NCBI GenBank assembly: GCA_017642885.1
Contig: JAEPOM010000003.1
Span: 1-64,000, forward strand
DNA: 64,000 nt
From: Henriciella sp.
GTDB lineage: Bacteria; Pseudomonadota; Alphaproteobacteria; Caulobacterales; Hyphomonadaceae
Reading direction: 5' to 3'
Below are positions 26,550 to 35,678 of this stretch, piece by piece. Made by a program: the position numbers and the translations under genes. Numbering within the stretch: position 1 is the first letter of the stretch; the number at the start of each line of letters is the position of its first letter. A model generated the notes under the pieces. The model saw only the letters and a program-made list of their open reading frames with translations. It was not told the origin of the DNA and ran no database searches.

Positions 26550-27833
26550 CTATTGCCGGGTTGGCGGCGGTGGGGGTGGAGGCGGCGCCAATGTAGCAGG
26601 TGCGCCTGCCGCAGCCACCGGGCCGTTGAACGGCGACAGCGACCGCGCCGTCGTGGGTGCCGGAGCAGCGGCGTTGGATGAGAGCGATGCCGCAAAGCTT
26701 GATGCTTCATCGGCAGAAATGTAGCCGCTCGCGACGCTTTCCATTAACGCGGCCTGGGCGCGTTGCATTTCAACCCGCATTGCATTCGCATCGGTCAGTT
26801 GCTGCACATACGCATCCATGACTTTCTCGCAGCGTTCCGACAAAGCGGTCTGGTCGCCTTCTTGAATGTAGCGCAAGTGTTCGAAGCAGAGCTGCACACC
26901 ATAATCGTTCTGGACGATCGCCATAGTGATATCACGCACCGCTTCTGCTACCGCGTAGGACGGAGGATAGGCCGGTGTGGATGGCCAGGATCCGGTCATG
27001 CCACCCGCGCTGGAATCGGTCGCGGAAGGTGCAGATTCGGCTAGCAAGTTATTTGTACGCTCAGTCGATTCGGCAGAGGCCTGCGCGCGCTCCATGGCAC
27101 GACGCTGTGCCCGCAAGTCGCGGATCTCTCGGCCGCGGCGCTCGACATCTGCTGCAGAGCATCCATCTCCGAATCCGCCTTGTTCACACTGCGCGTTCAC
27201 ATCCTCGAGGATGCCAATGTCTTCATTGGTCTGAGAAATATCTGTGGCCAACCGTGACTGTTCGGACGATGCCATCGCCGCGCGCTGCAAGTATTGCTCA
27301 CGGAAATCGATGCCGCTGCCAGCAGATGCACTGACAACTGCATCGCCGCCTTTGACCGCCCCCGTAAGTTGCTCGATGGCGAGTAGCGCAATCATATTGG
27401 TCTGGAACCGGCGCAGCATGATCGAATACTGTTCCTCCGACAGCCCGTTCATATACGCTTCGCAAACGCGATAGAAACCATCGCGCAGGGTTTGAATGGT
27501 CTGCGTACGAAGGCCAATATTCGCTGCCGCCTCGGACACACCACCTTCAGCGGAAACCGCGTTGGAGATATCCGAAACGCTAACGCCTGCCTGAGCGGCA
27601 ATCGCAGAGAGAGCGTCTGGTGCGGGTTCCGCGCAGACGACGCGCAAATCAGACCCAGCCCGGCGATTAGATAGAACGGCGCGTTGTTCCGCGTCGATGA
27701 AAACGCCGGCGGGTGCCTTCCCATTGAAGCCGGATCCGAGCGTCTCTTTCTTGTTGACGGCGGCGAGATTTCCAATTGAGGCGCAAGCAGAAAGCGCAAG
27801 CGCGGCACCTGTCAGCAAAACCGTTCGAAACAT
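26550..27833 (-). CDS. Conserved lipoprotein with poly-proline tail
   Basis: A 427-residue lipoprotein (lipobox LSAC, Cys17). Residues about 35-165 belong to a conserved uncharacterised bacterial family: GVFIDAEQRAVLSN, VVCAEPAPDALSAIAAQAG, NIGLRTQTIQTLRDGFYRVC, and LLAIEQLTGAV. The middle is helical and may coil, with cysteines near 225-240. The C-terminus has a Ala/Pro-rich linker ending in eight consecutive prolines. A poly-proline tail on an envelope lipoprotein could span peptidoglycan or bind a partner. GGAGG precedes the start. Function unknown. Confidence 0.78.
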   Translation of the reverse strand: MFRTVLLTGAALALSACASIGNLAAVNKKETLGSGFNGKAPAGVFIDAEQRAVLSNRRAGSDLRVVCAEPAPDALSAIAAQAGVSVSDISNAVSAEGGVSEAAANIGLRTQTIQTLRDGFYRVCEAYMNGLSEEQYSIMLRRFQTNMIALLAIEQLTGAVKGGDAVVSASAGSGIDFREQYLQRAAMASSEQSRLATDISQTNEDIGILEDVNAQCEQGGFGDGCSAADVERRGREIRDLRAQRRAMERAQASAESTERTNNLLAESAPSATDSSAGGMTGSWPSTPAYPPSYAVAEAVRDITMAIVQNDYGVQLCFEHLRYIQEGDQTALSERCEKVMDAYVQQLTDANAMRVEMQRAQAALMESVASGYISADEASSFAASLSSNAAAPAPTTARSLSPFNGPVAAAGAPATLAPPPPPPPPTRQ

Positions 27834-27908
27834 ATGGCGTCCTCCAATCGAGAACAGGACGCCAAATTCATGTTTTCGTCAAGCAGCACAATGCCTTACA
27901 GGCGAGTC

Positions 27909-28619
27909 TTAGGACAGCGCCTCAAACCACAGTTGCAAAGCTGCCGCATCCTTGGCGCGAGCCTCACGCACCTGCATAGCCTCTTCGTCCTGACCCCATT
28001 GTTCAATCTGCCAGTCTTCATCAACAATCGAAGCGTTGAGCGCGTCCGGAGCCGTAAGCGCCCCGCGCTCCACCGCCAGCGCTAAGACCGCTGAGCCAAG
28101 CAGACTACAAGCCCACGTCAGCGCGGTTAGACGATAATCGTCTAGCTTGAGTGCATGCGCCCTGACAGCCTCTAGACTGGCAGGTGGTTGCGGGCTCGCC
28201 ATCAGGCCGATGACCGGGACGAGCACAATGCCAAGTTCTTGGCCGGCCCAGTCGCGCCAGGGCCTCCAGGCCGCGTCCTGTCGTTCGCGCAATTCGGTCG
28301 GTGCGTCTGCCAGGTAACAGGTCACATCTGTGCTGGCATAACGGGTCAGTTCATCAGCAAGGTCGGCGCGAGTGTCCGGAGTTCGGTCAATCGCAACATT
28401 CGCGAGCCGGGTCAGGGTCATCGCCTGGAGATCCAGCATCTCACCCTGCCCCGCCCACTCGCTCGCGACCGCGTCGGCTAGCGCAGCGGTCGGCAATGTC
28501 AGGGTCGCTTTCGCGGGTGTCTTGATCGGACGGCCATCCAGCTGAACGGAATACCCGCTTCCGGCCGGCGCAGCGGCAGCTTGTTTGTAAAAGCGTTTCG
28601 GTTTGTCGACCTTATCCAC
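27909..28619 (-). CDS. ATP12-family F1-ATPase assembly chaperone
   Basis: A 236-residue ATP12 homologue, a family restricted to mitochondria and alphaproteobacteria that chaperones the F1 alpha subunit. Landmarks are PKRFYKQAAAAP, YSVQLDGRPIKTPAK (N-terminal beta domain), the helical MTLTRLANVAIDRTPDTR segment, DVTCYLADAP, and the C-terminal DEDWQIEQWGQDEEA, a family signature. The GTG at 28619 is chosen because GAGAGG precedes it. An ATG at 28646 would overlap the HAD gene by 23 bp and lacks a ribosome site. It is cotranscribed with the upstream HAD gene. Confidence 0.9.
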   Translation of the reverse strand: MDKVDKPKRFYKQAAAAPAGSGYSVQLDGRPIKTPAKATLTLPTAALADAVASEWAGQGEMLDLQAMTLTRLANVAIDRTPDTRADLADELTRYASTDVTCYLADAPTELRERQDAAWRPWRDWAGQELGIVLVPVIGLMASPQPPASLEAVRAHALKLDDYRLTALTWACSLLGSAVLALAVERGALTAPDALNASIVDEDWQIEQWGQDEEAMQVREARAKDAAALQLWFEALS

Positions 28620-28623
28620 GTGC

Positions 28624-29289
28624 TCACAGCCTCTCTGCGAATGCATCCAGGCTAGCGCCTAAGCTTGCATAATCATGGTGAACTTCATGCGCGCCGACCG
28701 ATGCCAGCTCGTCTGCGGTGCCGAAGCCCCAGCTGACGCCTAATGTGTGGATACCCGCATTCAAGCCCATTGTTATGTCGTGCACGGCGTCGCCAATGAT
28801 CAGGCTCTGATGAGGCTCCGCGCCCACTGCCTTCATCGCTTCCTCGCACATGAATGGATGCGGTTTGCCGGGGCCATCGTCGGCGCACCAGATCGTGTCG
28901 AAATAATGTGACAGCGGATGCATCTCGAAGATCGCGCGTATCCCCTGATGCGACTTGCCGGTCGCCATTGCGATCAACCAGCCCTCATCGCTGAGCCTTT
29001 GCAGCGTCTCCACAGCGCCTTCATAGAGCGGTTCCTTGAAACCGGGCTCTGAGCGCCGCTCCACAAACGACGCCTTGTAGGTCGCGGCAAGAGTGTCGAT
29101 GTCATGATAATCGGGCGCCAGGATCTGGCAGGCCTCATGCAGACCGAGGCCAATCGTCTTGCGGGTTTCGTCATAGGCGGGCGGTGTTAGTCCGAGCTTT
29201 TCAAAGCTCCGAACCATCGCCGTCTGGATAACGTCCCGGCTATCAACGATTGTGCCGTCCATGTCCCAAATTGCGAGCTTGAGTGTCAT
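28624..29289 (-). CDS. HAD-IA phosphatase (phosphoglycolate phosphatase-like)
   Basis: A 221-residue HAD hydrolase: motif I LAIWDMDGTIVDS (nucleophile Asp and acid/base Asp, DxD), motif II MATGKSHQGIR, and motifs III/IV LIIGDAVHDITMGLNAG. The helical cap lies at residues about 20-85. It resembles Gph-type and pyrophosphatase-type HADs; the substrate is unknown. The ATG at 29289 is preferred because AAGGGCGG precedes it and it clears the DUF4345 stop by 10 bp. A longer frame would overlap that gene. It forms an operon with DUF4345 and ATP12. Confidence 0.87.
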   Translation of the reverse strand: MTLKLAIWDMDGTIVDSRDVIQTAMVRSFEKLGLTPPAYDETRKTIGLGLHEACQILAPDYHDIDTLAATYKASFVERRSEPGFKEPLYEGAVETLQRLSDEGWLIAMATGKSHQGIRAIFEMHPLSHYFDTIWCADDGPGKPHPFMCEEAMKAVGAEPHQSLIIGDAVHDITMGLNAGIHTLGVSWGFGTADELASVGAHEVHHDYASLGASLDAFAERL

Positions 29290-29299
29290 GGCCCGCCCT

Positions 29300-29686
29300 T
29301 TAGGCGGCAGCGGCCTTTCGCGCAACCAACCTTTGCCAGATCAGAAAGAGTGGAAGGCACAACTCCACAATCATTGCGTTGCGCTGCATATCAGGAAATC
29401 CGCCCATCTCTATGGCGGCCCAGGCCCGCGCCAGCGCGCCGAGAAAAATGACGCCAAGAACCAAAGCCAGCGTGCGACCCTGCCTCTCGATGTCCGGAAT
29501 GATCGACCACAAGATGAACGCGACAAGCAAATAGATGGCACACAAGTACCGAAACTGATTGTCGACCGCGAGCAGGCCCGGGCCCTCAATTTCGGCTAAA
29601 GACAACCCGAACACCAGGCCGGTGATCCCGAAATATAATGGGATCAACGAGAAAAGCGCCAATCCAATTTGCAATCCTCGTTTCAT
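29300..29686 (-). CDS. DUF4345-family membrane protein
   Basis: A 128-residue protein with four hydrophobic helices: LQIGLALFSLIPLYFGITG, YLCAIYLLVAFILWSI, LALVLGVIFLGALARAW, and a final helix around ELCLPLFLIWQRL. NQFRYLCAIYL and FLGALARAWA carry the arginines conserved in DUF4345. GAGGAG precedes the start. It is first in a DUF4345-HAD-ATP12 operon. Function unknown; it is a distant relative of the protein at 3252-3626. Confidence 0.85.
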   Translation of the reverse strand: MKRGLQIGLALFSLIPLYFGITGLVFGLSLAEIEGPGLLAVDNQFRYLCAIYLLVAFILWSIIPDIERQGRTLALVLGVIFLGALARAWAAIEMGGFPDMQRNAMIVELCLPLFLIWQRLVARKAAAA

Positions 29687-29731
29687 TCCACGCTCCTCAG
29701 CTCATGCGCGTTTCGCTACCTAAGGATAAAG

Positions 29732-29895
29732 TCAGGACGGAATCCAGACATTATCGGAGCGTCTCAATTTCAGCTGGTCTTGTATGCGAAAGGCCCGGTC
29801 CTGGCAGAACTCAATTGCAGTGGCGACGCACCTGGAAACTCGCCCATGACGGAAAACACCAGCGGAATCAGGCGATGAACCCCGACCCGATCTGC
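29732..29895 (-). pseudogene. Decayed partial copy of a pdxH 3' end
   Basis: Directly downstream of pdxH, the minus strand ending at the TGA at 29732 encodes IEFCQDRAFRIQDQLKL. This aligns gaplessly with [17 protein letters not shown] of the intact PdxH (10 of 17 identical). The Asp-x-x-Trp-Ile tail after it also matches the family. Upstream, in another frame (about 29863-29887), VGVHRLIP resembles WGGYRLLP of PdxH. The two pieces are separated by a frameshift and a stop. It looks like an old tandem duplicate of the last PdxH segment or a remnant of a divergent paralogue. Confidence 0.6.
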
Positions 29896-29976
29896 AAACA
29901 GAGTTTCATTGATCAAATATCGACGATACCAGCCGAGATCTCTTGCGCGCGCTCTTCGAACGCGGTTTTGCAAAGG

Positions 29977-30642
29977 CTATGGATAGAGCCGACTGCGCGC
30001 CCAGCCTGCTCCGGTCTTAGTCAGCTTGAGGCGATCATGCATTCGAAACGCCTGATCTTGCCAGAACTCGACTTCTGTCGGGAGTAGCCTGTAGCCACCC
30101 CAATGTTCGGGCCGGGGAATATCGTCGTCATCGCCATAAATCGAACTGATTTCGGCGACGCGCTGGTTGAACACTTCGCGATCCGTCAGAGGACGCGATT
30201 GATCGGATGCAATGGCGGCGATTCGCGATTGCGGCGCGCGTTGTTTAAAATAAGTGTCCGATTGCTCGGCGGAGCTTTTCTCGATCGTGCCGCGGACCCG
30301 GACCTGACGGCGCAGGCTTTTCCAGTGAAAACACAGCGCGGCTTTCGGATGGCGGGCCAGTTGCTCGCCCTTGGCGCTGTCATAATTGGTGTAGAACTGG
30401 AACCCATATTCGGGTGTGAGGCCGCGTAGCAAGACGATCCGCACATCTGGCATGCCATCAGCGTCGACAGTCGCCAGCGACATGGCTGAGCTGTCATTCG
30501 GCTCATGCGCATTGGCATCGCGCAACCATTCCCCCAATAGCGTGTAAGGCTCCTCGACATCAGGAATTAGTGGCCGGTCACCCTCGGCGGCATAGTCGGC
30601 CACGCTTGGGCTTTTTGGAATAGAAACGGGCACGTCGGTCAT
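29977..30642 (-). CDS. pdxH: Pyridoxamine 5'-phosphate oxidase
   Basis: A 221-residue FMN enzyme converting PNP or PMP to pyridoxal 5'-phosphate. Landmarks are [39 protein letters not shown] (FMN phosphate contacts), the segments [14 protein letters not shown] and [17 protein letters not shown], and the C-terminal [15 protein letters not shown] ... RLHDR-type ending. The frame stays open far upstream, but the ATG at 30642 gives the family length and fits the divergent aroC promoter. Genes behind it include a degenerate copy of its own 3' end. Confidence 0.92.
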   Translation of the reverse strand: MTDVPVSIPKSPSVADYAAEGDRPLIPDVEEPYTLLGEWLRDANAHEPNDSSAMSLATVDADGMPDVRIVLLRGLTPEYGFQFYTNYDSAKGEQLARHPKAALCFHWKSLRRQVRVRGTIEKSSAEQSDTYFKQRAPQSRIAAIASDQSRPLTDREVFNQRVAEISSIYGDDDDIPRPEHWGGYRLLPTEVEFWQDQAFRMHDRLKLTKTGAGWARSRLYP

Positions 30643-30732
30643 CTGAAAGGTCCAGCTGCTAAGGTTAGGGGTTTGGCAGGCTTCGTAATTGCATATAGGA
30701 GACCGCCATACAGTAACTACGGGTCGGCCCTC

Positions 30733-31824
30733 ATGTCGCATAACACATTTGGTCATCTGTTTCGCGTGACAACTTGGGGCGAGAGCCACGGGCCCGCGAT
30801 CGGCTGCGTTGTCGATGGCTGCCCTCCCGGTCTGTCCCTGGATGAGCCGTGGATTCAGCAGTTCCTGGATCAGCGTCGCCCCGGCACCAGCCGGTTTGTG
30901 ACACAGCGCAAAGAACCCGATCAGGTCAAAATCCTGTCCGGCGTGTTTGACGACGACCGCACTGACGGTCCAACCACCACAGGAACCCCGATCAGTCTGA
31001 TGATCGAGAATGTCGATCAACGCTCAAAAGACTATTCCGAGATCCGCGACCGATATCGCCCGGGCCACGCAGACTATACGTACGACCAGAAATACGGCAT
31101 CCGCGACTATCGCGGCGGCGGGCGCAGCTCAGCGCGAGAGACCGCAATGCGCGTCGCCGCTGGCGCCGTAGCGCGCCGGGTGCTTGGCAATGACATCCAG
31201 ATCCGCGGAGCGGTTGTTCAGATTGGACCGCACAGCGTCGACCGCGAGGCGATCGACTGGGATATTACAGGGGACAACCCGTTCTGGTGCCCGGACGCTA
31301 AGATGGCGGAGCATTGGGAACGCTATCTCGATGAGGTGCGCAAATCCGGCTCATCTGTCGGCGCCGTCGTTGAAGTGCAAGCGAGCGGCGTTCCAGCGGG
31401 TTGGGGCGCGCCGATATACGGTAAGCTGGACAGCGAACTTGGCGCCGCCATGATGAGCATCAATGCCGCCAAAGGCGTCGAAATCGGCGCTGGGTTCGAT
31501 GCCGCCAGTTACAGCGGCGAGCAGAACGCCGATGAAATGCGTATGGGCAATGACGGCGTGCGGTTCCTATCGAATAATAATGGCGGAGTTGCGGGTGGCC
31601 TCTCGACCGGCCAGGACATTGTCGTCCGCGTCGCGATCAAGCCGACTTCCTCTATCTTGACCGAAACCAAGTCTGTGACACGGGATGGCGAAGAAGTGGA
31701 TGTCCGTACCAAGGGCCGCCATGATCCGTGCGTCGGGATCCGCGCTGTGCCGGTCGCCGAAGCCATGCTGGCCTGCGTCCTCGCCGATGCAAAATTGCGA
31801 CACCGCGCACAGATCGGCAGCTAA
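30733..31824 (+). CDS. aroC: Chorismate synthase
   Basis: A 363-residue enzyme converting EPSP to chorismate, the last common step of aromatic amino acid synthesis, using reduced FMN. The three signature regions are present: [18 protein letters not shown], then [19 protein letters not shown] leading to [20 protein letters not shown], and later [21 protein letters not shown]. The ATG at 30733 gives the canonical start [10 protein letters not shown]; the frame extends 20 codons upstream without support. Divergent from pdxH with a 90-bp gap. Confidence 0.95.
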   Translation: MSHNTFGHLFRVTTWGESHGPAIGCVVDGCPPGLSLDEPWIQQFLDQRRPGTSRFVTQRKEPDQVKILSGVFDDDRTDGPTTTGTPISLMIENVDQRSKDYSEIRDRYRPGHADYTYDQKYGIRDYRGGGRSSARETAMRVAAGAVARRVLGNDIQIRGAVVQIGPHSVDREAIDWDITGDNPFWCPDAKMAEHWERYLDEVRKSGSSVGAVVEVQASGVPAGWGAPIYGKLDSELGAAMMSINAAKGVEIGAGFDAASYSGEQNADEMRMGNDGVRFLSNNNGGVAGGLSTGQDIVVRVAIKPTSSILTETKSVTRDGEEVDVRTKGRHDPCVGIRAVPVAEAMLACVLADAKLRHRAQIGS

Positions 31825-31898
31825 CACTGAGGTAATTCATTTCAGATTCATGTTTCTGCGGGCATGTCGCGCCCAAATTCCAACAGGAGCATGAAAAA

Positions 31899-32675
31899 AT
31901 GACTTTCTCCCAGTACCTCAAACTTGCCGCCTTCGCCGGTGCAATGACCTTGGCCCTCCCCGCTCATGCGCAGGACGATGCCTCAGCCAATGGCTGGAGC
32001 GGTGAAGGCTCGCTGAGCGCGGGCTCCACGACGGGGAACACTGAAACCACTGATATCGGCCTTGGCCTGGACGTGGCGCGCGAAATGAATGTCTGGACGG
32101 TTGGTCTGCAGGCCAGCGCCGACTATGGTGAGACCGATGGTCAGGAAACCAAGAATCGAATCTTCCTCGGCACCAATCTTGACCGCCAGATCAATGATCG
32201 CCTGTTCGGGTTTGGCCAACTGAGCTACGAGCGGGACGAGTTTTCCGGCTTTGAATCTCGCGCTTTTGTCGGCGGCGGTCTCGGATATGAAGTGCTGAAT
32301 GGCGACGCCACGCAGTGGACTGTTCGCGGTGGTCCCGGCCTGAAGATCGATGAGATCGAAGAAGTTCTGGACACAACCACTATTCCTGCGACGGTCCTCA
32401 CCCCTTCAATGACCGAAGAATCGTTCAGCGCACTGGCACAATCAAATTTCGCGCACGCATTCAACGAGAACGTCGCATTCACCAATGACACCACGGTCGT
32501 CTACGCCGAAACATCAACGCAGATCGGCAACGTTGCAGCCTTCACTGCGACGCTGACCAATGCGCTATCAGCCCGCGTCTCATTTGAAGTGCGCCACGAA
32601 ACAGATCCCGTGGTCGGTTTCGAAGACACCGACACGATCAGCCGTGTATCTCTGGTCTATGGCTTCGGGAAATAA
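31899..32675 (+). CDS. DUF481 outer-membrane beta-barrel protein
   Basis: A 258-residue protein with a cleavable signal peptide (to PAHAQ, about residue 25). The mature part is a run of amphipathic strands typical of DUF481: WSGEGSLSAGSTTGNTETTD at the start, GFGQLSYERDEFSGFESR in the middle, and a C-terminus ending SRVSLVYGFGK. DUF481 proteins are salt- or alkali-induced outer-membrane barrels of unknown cargo. GGAG precedes the ATG, and a strong terminator follows. Confidence 0.87.
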   Translation: MTFSQYLKLAAFAGAMTLALPAHAQDDASANGWSGEGSLSAGSTTGNTETTDIGLGLDVAREMNVWTVGLQASADYGETDGQETKNRIFLGTNLDRQINDRLFGFGQLSYERDEFSGFESRAFVGGGLGYEVLNGDATQWTVRGGPGLKIDEIEEVLDTTTIPATVLTPSMTEESFSALAQSNFAHAFNENVAFTNDTTVVYAETSTQIGNVAAFTATLTNALSARVSFEVRHETDPVVGFEDTDTISRVSLVYGFGK

Positions 32676-32696
32676 ATCTGGACAAGCAATCTAGAC

Positions 32697-32726
32697 AAAA
32701 AGCCCGGGCATCTCCCGGGCTTTTTT
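32697..32726. terminator. Bidirectional intrinsic terminator
   Basis: AAAAAGCCCGGG and CCCGGGCTTTTTT form a perfect stem with a short loop, between the DUF481 gene and the convergent acetyltransferase gene; it should work in both directions. Confidence 0.92.
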
Positions 32727-33198
32727 ATAGCTCTAACACCATCTGGCAGTTGCAACGATCATAAGGCGTTTCGGTCACTTCATCGCCTGTCAGCTCTCGG
32801 AAACCTGACTTGCGATAGAGCGCCAGAGCGGCCGCGAGCACGGTATTCGTCTCAAGCCAGATCTTGCTGGCACCCATATGTCTCGCCTGCGCGATCGCGG
32901 CATCCATCAGGGCGCGGCCAATGCCCTTGCCCTGAACATCGCTCCGCGCAGACATTTTGATCAGCTCTAGCACGCCATCGCCATGACCGGGGACCAGTCC
33001 AGCAGTGCCAACGACATCGCCATCCAGCTCAGCGATCAGGATCGCTCCGCCTTGGTCGAGAATATGGGTCTGTGGGTCTTCGAGCTGCGCCCGATCTTCC
33101 GCCTCCACGGTGAAATAGGCCTCCACCCAGGCGAGGTTCAGATCACGAAACGCATTCGCGTCGTCGGAGCGGTAGCCGCGGACCGAAACAGCGCTCAT
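32725..33198 (-). CDS. GNAT-family N-acetyltransferase
   Basis: A 157-residue GNAT protein. Motif A, which binds acetyl-CoA, is KMSARSDVQGKGIGRALMDA (about residues 81-100), with the Q/RxxGxG/A loop intact. ASKIWLETNTVLAAALALYRKSGF is the motif B region. Substrate unknown. Its stop overlaps the terminator, and its start is 3 bp from the end of fpr, so the two are cotranscribed. Confidence 0.87.
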   Translation of the reverse strand: MSAVSVRGYRSDDANAFRDLNLAWVEAYFTVEAEDRAQLEDPQTHILDQGGAILIAELDGDVVGTAGLVPGHGDGVLELIKMSARSDVQGKGIGRALMDAAIAQARHMGASKIWLETNTVLAAALALYRKSGFRELTGDEVTETPYDRCNCQMVLEL

Positions 33199-33200
33199 CT

Positions 33201-34013
33201 TTACCCGACAAACGCGCGCTCAATCACGAAGTCCGCAGGTTCAGCATTCGAGCCTTCTTTCAGGCCGTGCTCTTCCATCAGACTCTTGAGCTCTTTGGTC
33301 ATATCGATCGAGCCGCAGATCATGGCCCGATCCACTGCGGGATCGAGGCGCGGCACGCCCAGATCTTCAAACAGCTTTCCAGAGCGGATGAGGTCTGTGA
33401 CCCGGCCTTGCTTGTCGAAGTCTTCGCGCGTGCACGTCTGATACAAGCGGAGCTTGCCCTGGCCGATTTCGCCAATGTCCGGATCGTTGAGGAACGCGTC
33501 CACAGTCTCGCGTGAATAGGCGAGCTCCGCGACATCGCGGCACGTGTGGGTAATAATGACTTCCTCGAACTTCTCATACGTTTCGGGGTCGCGCAAAACG
33601 CTGGCGAACGGCGCAAAGCCCGTTCCGGTGGAGAAGCAATAGAGCCGCTTACCCGGAACCAGCGCGTCATGTACCAAGGTTCCAACCGGTTTTTTGCCGA
33701 GCAGCACTTTGTCACCGACCTCGATCTTCTGAAGCTTGGACGTCAGTGGACCATCCGGCACTTTGATCGAATAGAATTCCAGCGTGTCGTCCCAGTTCGG
33801 GCTAGCAACTGAATAGGCGCGCAGGAGCGGCTTTCCATTGTCGCCCATCAGGCCGATCATGATGAACTCGCCGGAGCGAAAACGGAAACTGGTCGGCCGC
33901 GTGATCGTGAACTTGAACAAGCGGTCGGTATAATGATGCACGGAAAGAACGGTCTCCTCGGTCGGAGCGTTCGGATTCACTTTTTTTGCAGGCGCTTCAG
34001 CAGTAGCAGACAA
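33201..34013 (-). CDS. fpr: Ferredoxin/flavodoxin-NADP+ reductase
   Basis: A 270-residue FAD enzyme. The FAD-binding RPTSFRFRSGEFIMIGL and LLRAYSVASPNWDDTLEFYSIKV (RxYS motif) are in the N-terminal barrel. NADP-binding elements are CFSTGTGFAPFASVLRDP and the YQTCTRED segment. The C-terminal FVIERAFVG ending is typical of class-I bacterial FPRs. It exchanges electrons between NADPH and ferredoxin, and could feed the sulfite reductase encoded at 41438. The start is a TTG at 34013 with a perfect AAGGAGG five bases upstream, an unusual but well-supported start. Confidence 0.9.
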   Translation of the reverse strand: MSATAEAPAKKVNPNAPTEETVLSVHHYTDRLFKFTITRPTSFRFRSGEFIMIGLMGDNGKPLLRAYSVASPNWDDTLEFYSIKVPDGPLTSKLQKIEVGDKVLLGKKPVGTLVHDALVPGKRLYCFSTGTGFAPFASVLRDPETYEKFEEVIITHTCRDVAELAYSRETVDAFLNDPDIGEIGQGKLRLYQTCTREDFDKQGRVTDLIRSGKLFEDLGVPRLDPAVDRAMICGSIDMTKELKSLMEEHGLKEGSNAEPADFVIERAFVG

Positions 34014-34122
34014 TGCGGCCTCCTTGGAACAAGTCTTCAGCGGCGCATTTGTAGTATCTCACCGCTGAGTACAAGTGGCCGAATGAACGCATTAGCAGAG
34101 CTAAAACTATTCGGAAAAGCCC

Positions 34123-34668
34123 TTATAGGGGAATTTCGCCCGCGACCCAGTTCACATTCGCGTTGGTGGTCTCGGTCAGGACACCCAGTTCATAGATATT
34201 CTCATAGCCATAGCCATAGAGATTTATGAAAGTCGGGATGTTCAATGCCAGCGAGATACGCTTTAGCGGGATCGGCTCTGCGTCATCGGTGAAATTATTG
34301 TTGCAATAGATCAGCACCCGCGAGTCCTTGTTCGGGATCATCTCGGCGAGTTTCTCGTCCGTAAAGTCCGAAAATGGCAGGTTCACCGCGCCTTCAATAT
34401 GGCCCATGTCAAAGGCATACTGGCTGCGCGCATCGAGAATAATCGTGTTTGGTTCCGCTGCCATCGCATTGAAATCCTCGAGCGTCAGCAACCGATCCTC
34501 ACGCAGCTCAAAAACTTCGCCCGTCAGATCCATGAAGCCGACATAATCGATCTCTGCCGAGCCCGGCGCCTCTTGTGCGCTAGCCGCTAGGCCAATGCCG
34601 ATAAATGTCGCGATCGCAATCAGACCGCAGATCAGACTGTTTCGAACACTTTTTCTTCGGGACAACAT
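34123..34668 (-). CDS. Exported rhodanese-like protein
   Basis: A 181-residue protein with an N-terminal signal or signal-anchor helix (SLICGLIAIATFIGIGLAASA) and a rhodanese domain (about 45-165). It has NTIILDARSQYAFDMGHIEGAVNLPF and an active-site loop VLIYCNNNFTDD with the catalytic-type Cys. Such single-domain periplasmic rhodaneses have unclear sulfur-transfer roles. The second of two adjacent ATGs (34668) is chosen for its 6-base spacing from GGAG. It lies 73 bp downstream of tdk on the same strand. Confidence 0.85.
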   Translation of the reverse strand: MLSRRKSVRNSLICGLIAIATFIGIGLAASAQEAPGSAEIDYVGFMDLTGEVFELREDRLLTLEDFNAMAAEPNTIILDARSQYAFDMGHIEGAVNLPFSDFTDEKLAEMIPNKDSRVLIYCNNNFTDDAEPIPLKRISLALNIPTFINLYGYGYENIYELGVLTETTNANVNWVAGEIPL

Positions 34669-34741
34669 CATGAACTCCGTTCGCTGCCATCCAGAAGTGA
34701 GTAAAGACTCATTGTGGCAGGAATGGGCACGTATTGCGGAG

Positions 34742-35326
34742 TTAGCGCCCCAAAGCCTCTTCCCAATGGCGGCGGCAGAGCGAGACATAGACTTCCTTGC
34801 CAACGCTGACTTGTGCGCCTTCGGTGAGCGCATTGCCCGCCTCGTCCATACGGGCGGTCATTGTCGCTTTTCTTCCGCAATGACAAATCGTGCGCGCCTC
34901 GCGCAAATCATCGGCGACGGCCAGCAACGCAGCAGAGCCTTCAAAAAGCTCTCCCTGAAAGTCAGTGCGCAACCCGTAGCACAACACGGGAATCTTCAAT
35001 TGATCCCCGATCCGAGCGAGCTGCCAAACCTGGGTGTTGGTCAGGAATTGCGCCTCATCAAAGAAGATGGCGCTAAGCGGGGTTTTCGCGTGCTGCGCAC
35101 AAATGGCCTCAAACAGGTCAGTCTCGCCGCGATAAAGATGCGCCTCAGCCTGCAAGCCAATCCGGGATTCTATCTTCCCGGTATGGGCATCTTGCGCCGC
35201 GCCATAGTGACCGGAAGTCCACAACATGACCTCCATTCCTCGCTCGCGGTAGTTATAAGCCGCCTGCAACAGGATCGCCGACTTCCCGGCATTCATGGCG
35301 CTATAAGTGAAATAAAGCTTCGACAT
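34742..35326 (-). CDS. tdk: Thymidine kinase
   Basis: A 194-residue type II (tetrameric) thymidine kinase for dTMP salvage. Walker A is MNAGKSAILLQ (about residues 11-21), Walker B is AIFFDEAQFL (about 86-95), the lasso region is YGLRTDFQGELFEGS, and zinc-binding cysteines occur at TICHCGRKAT plus a later SLCRRHW. Length and order match the bacterial enzyme. It is downstream of tRNA-Leu on the same strand. Confidence 0.93.
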   Translation of the reverse strand: MSKLYFTYSAMNAGKSAILLQAAYNYRERGMEVMLWTSGHYGAAQDAHTGKIESRIGLQAEAHLYRGETDLFEAICAQHAKTPLSAIFFDEAQFLTNTQVWQLARIGDQLKIPVLCYGLRTDFQGELFEGSAALLAVADDLREARTICHCGRKATMTARMDEAGNALTEGAQVSVGKEVYVSLCRRHWEEALGR

Positions 35327-35389
35327 GTCCGTGGTTTAGATGATTCCTGAGCGGAACTCACCCGCCGATCACGTAATTTCAGCTTAAAG

Positions 35390-35474
35390 TGGTGCGGATG
35401 AGAGGACTCGAACCTCCACGCCTTGCGACACCAGAACCTAAATCTGGCACGTCTACCAATTCCGTCACATCCGC
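35390..35474 (-). tRNA. tRNA-Leu (anticodon TAG)
   Basis: The minus strand folds as a class II tRNA. The acceptor stem is GCGGATG/CATCCGC, the D-arm has GGAATTGGTAGAC, the anticodon stem CCAGA/TCTGG encloses the loop TTTAGGT (anticodon TAG), the variable arm is long (TGTCGCAAGGCGT), and the T-loop is GTTCGAGTC. Encoded CCA ends the gene at 35390. Confidence 0.95.
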
Positions 35475-35678
35475 ACGGGCAGAACCGGGCATTTAGCGGG
35501 GGAATTCACCCGCCTCAACCCCTGCTCATGCTTTTCTCTGCAAAAGGTCAGACACCCGGCGTGGACAGGAGCTTCCCCCTGCCCTATAGAGCGCCGTTTC
35601 AGTCGACTAAACGCCAATGAATGGCGCGGGTTTCAGCTCTTCGAGTACCAGCCCGACCCGCAATAAGGAATGACCAGT

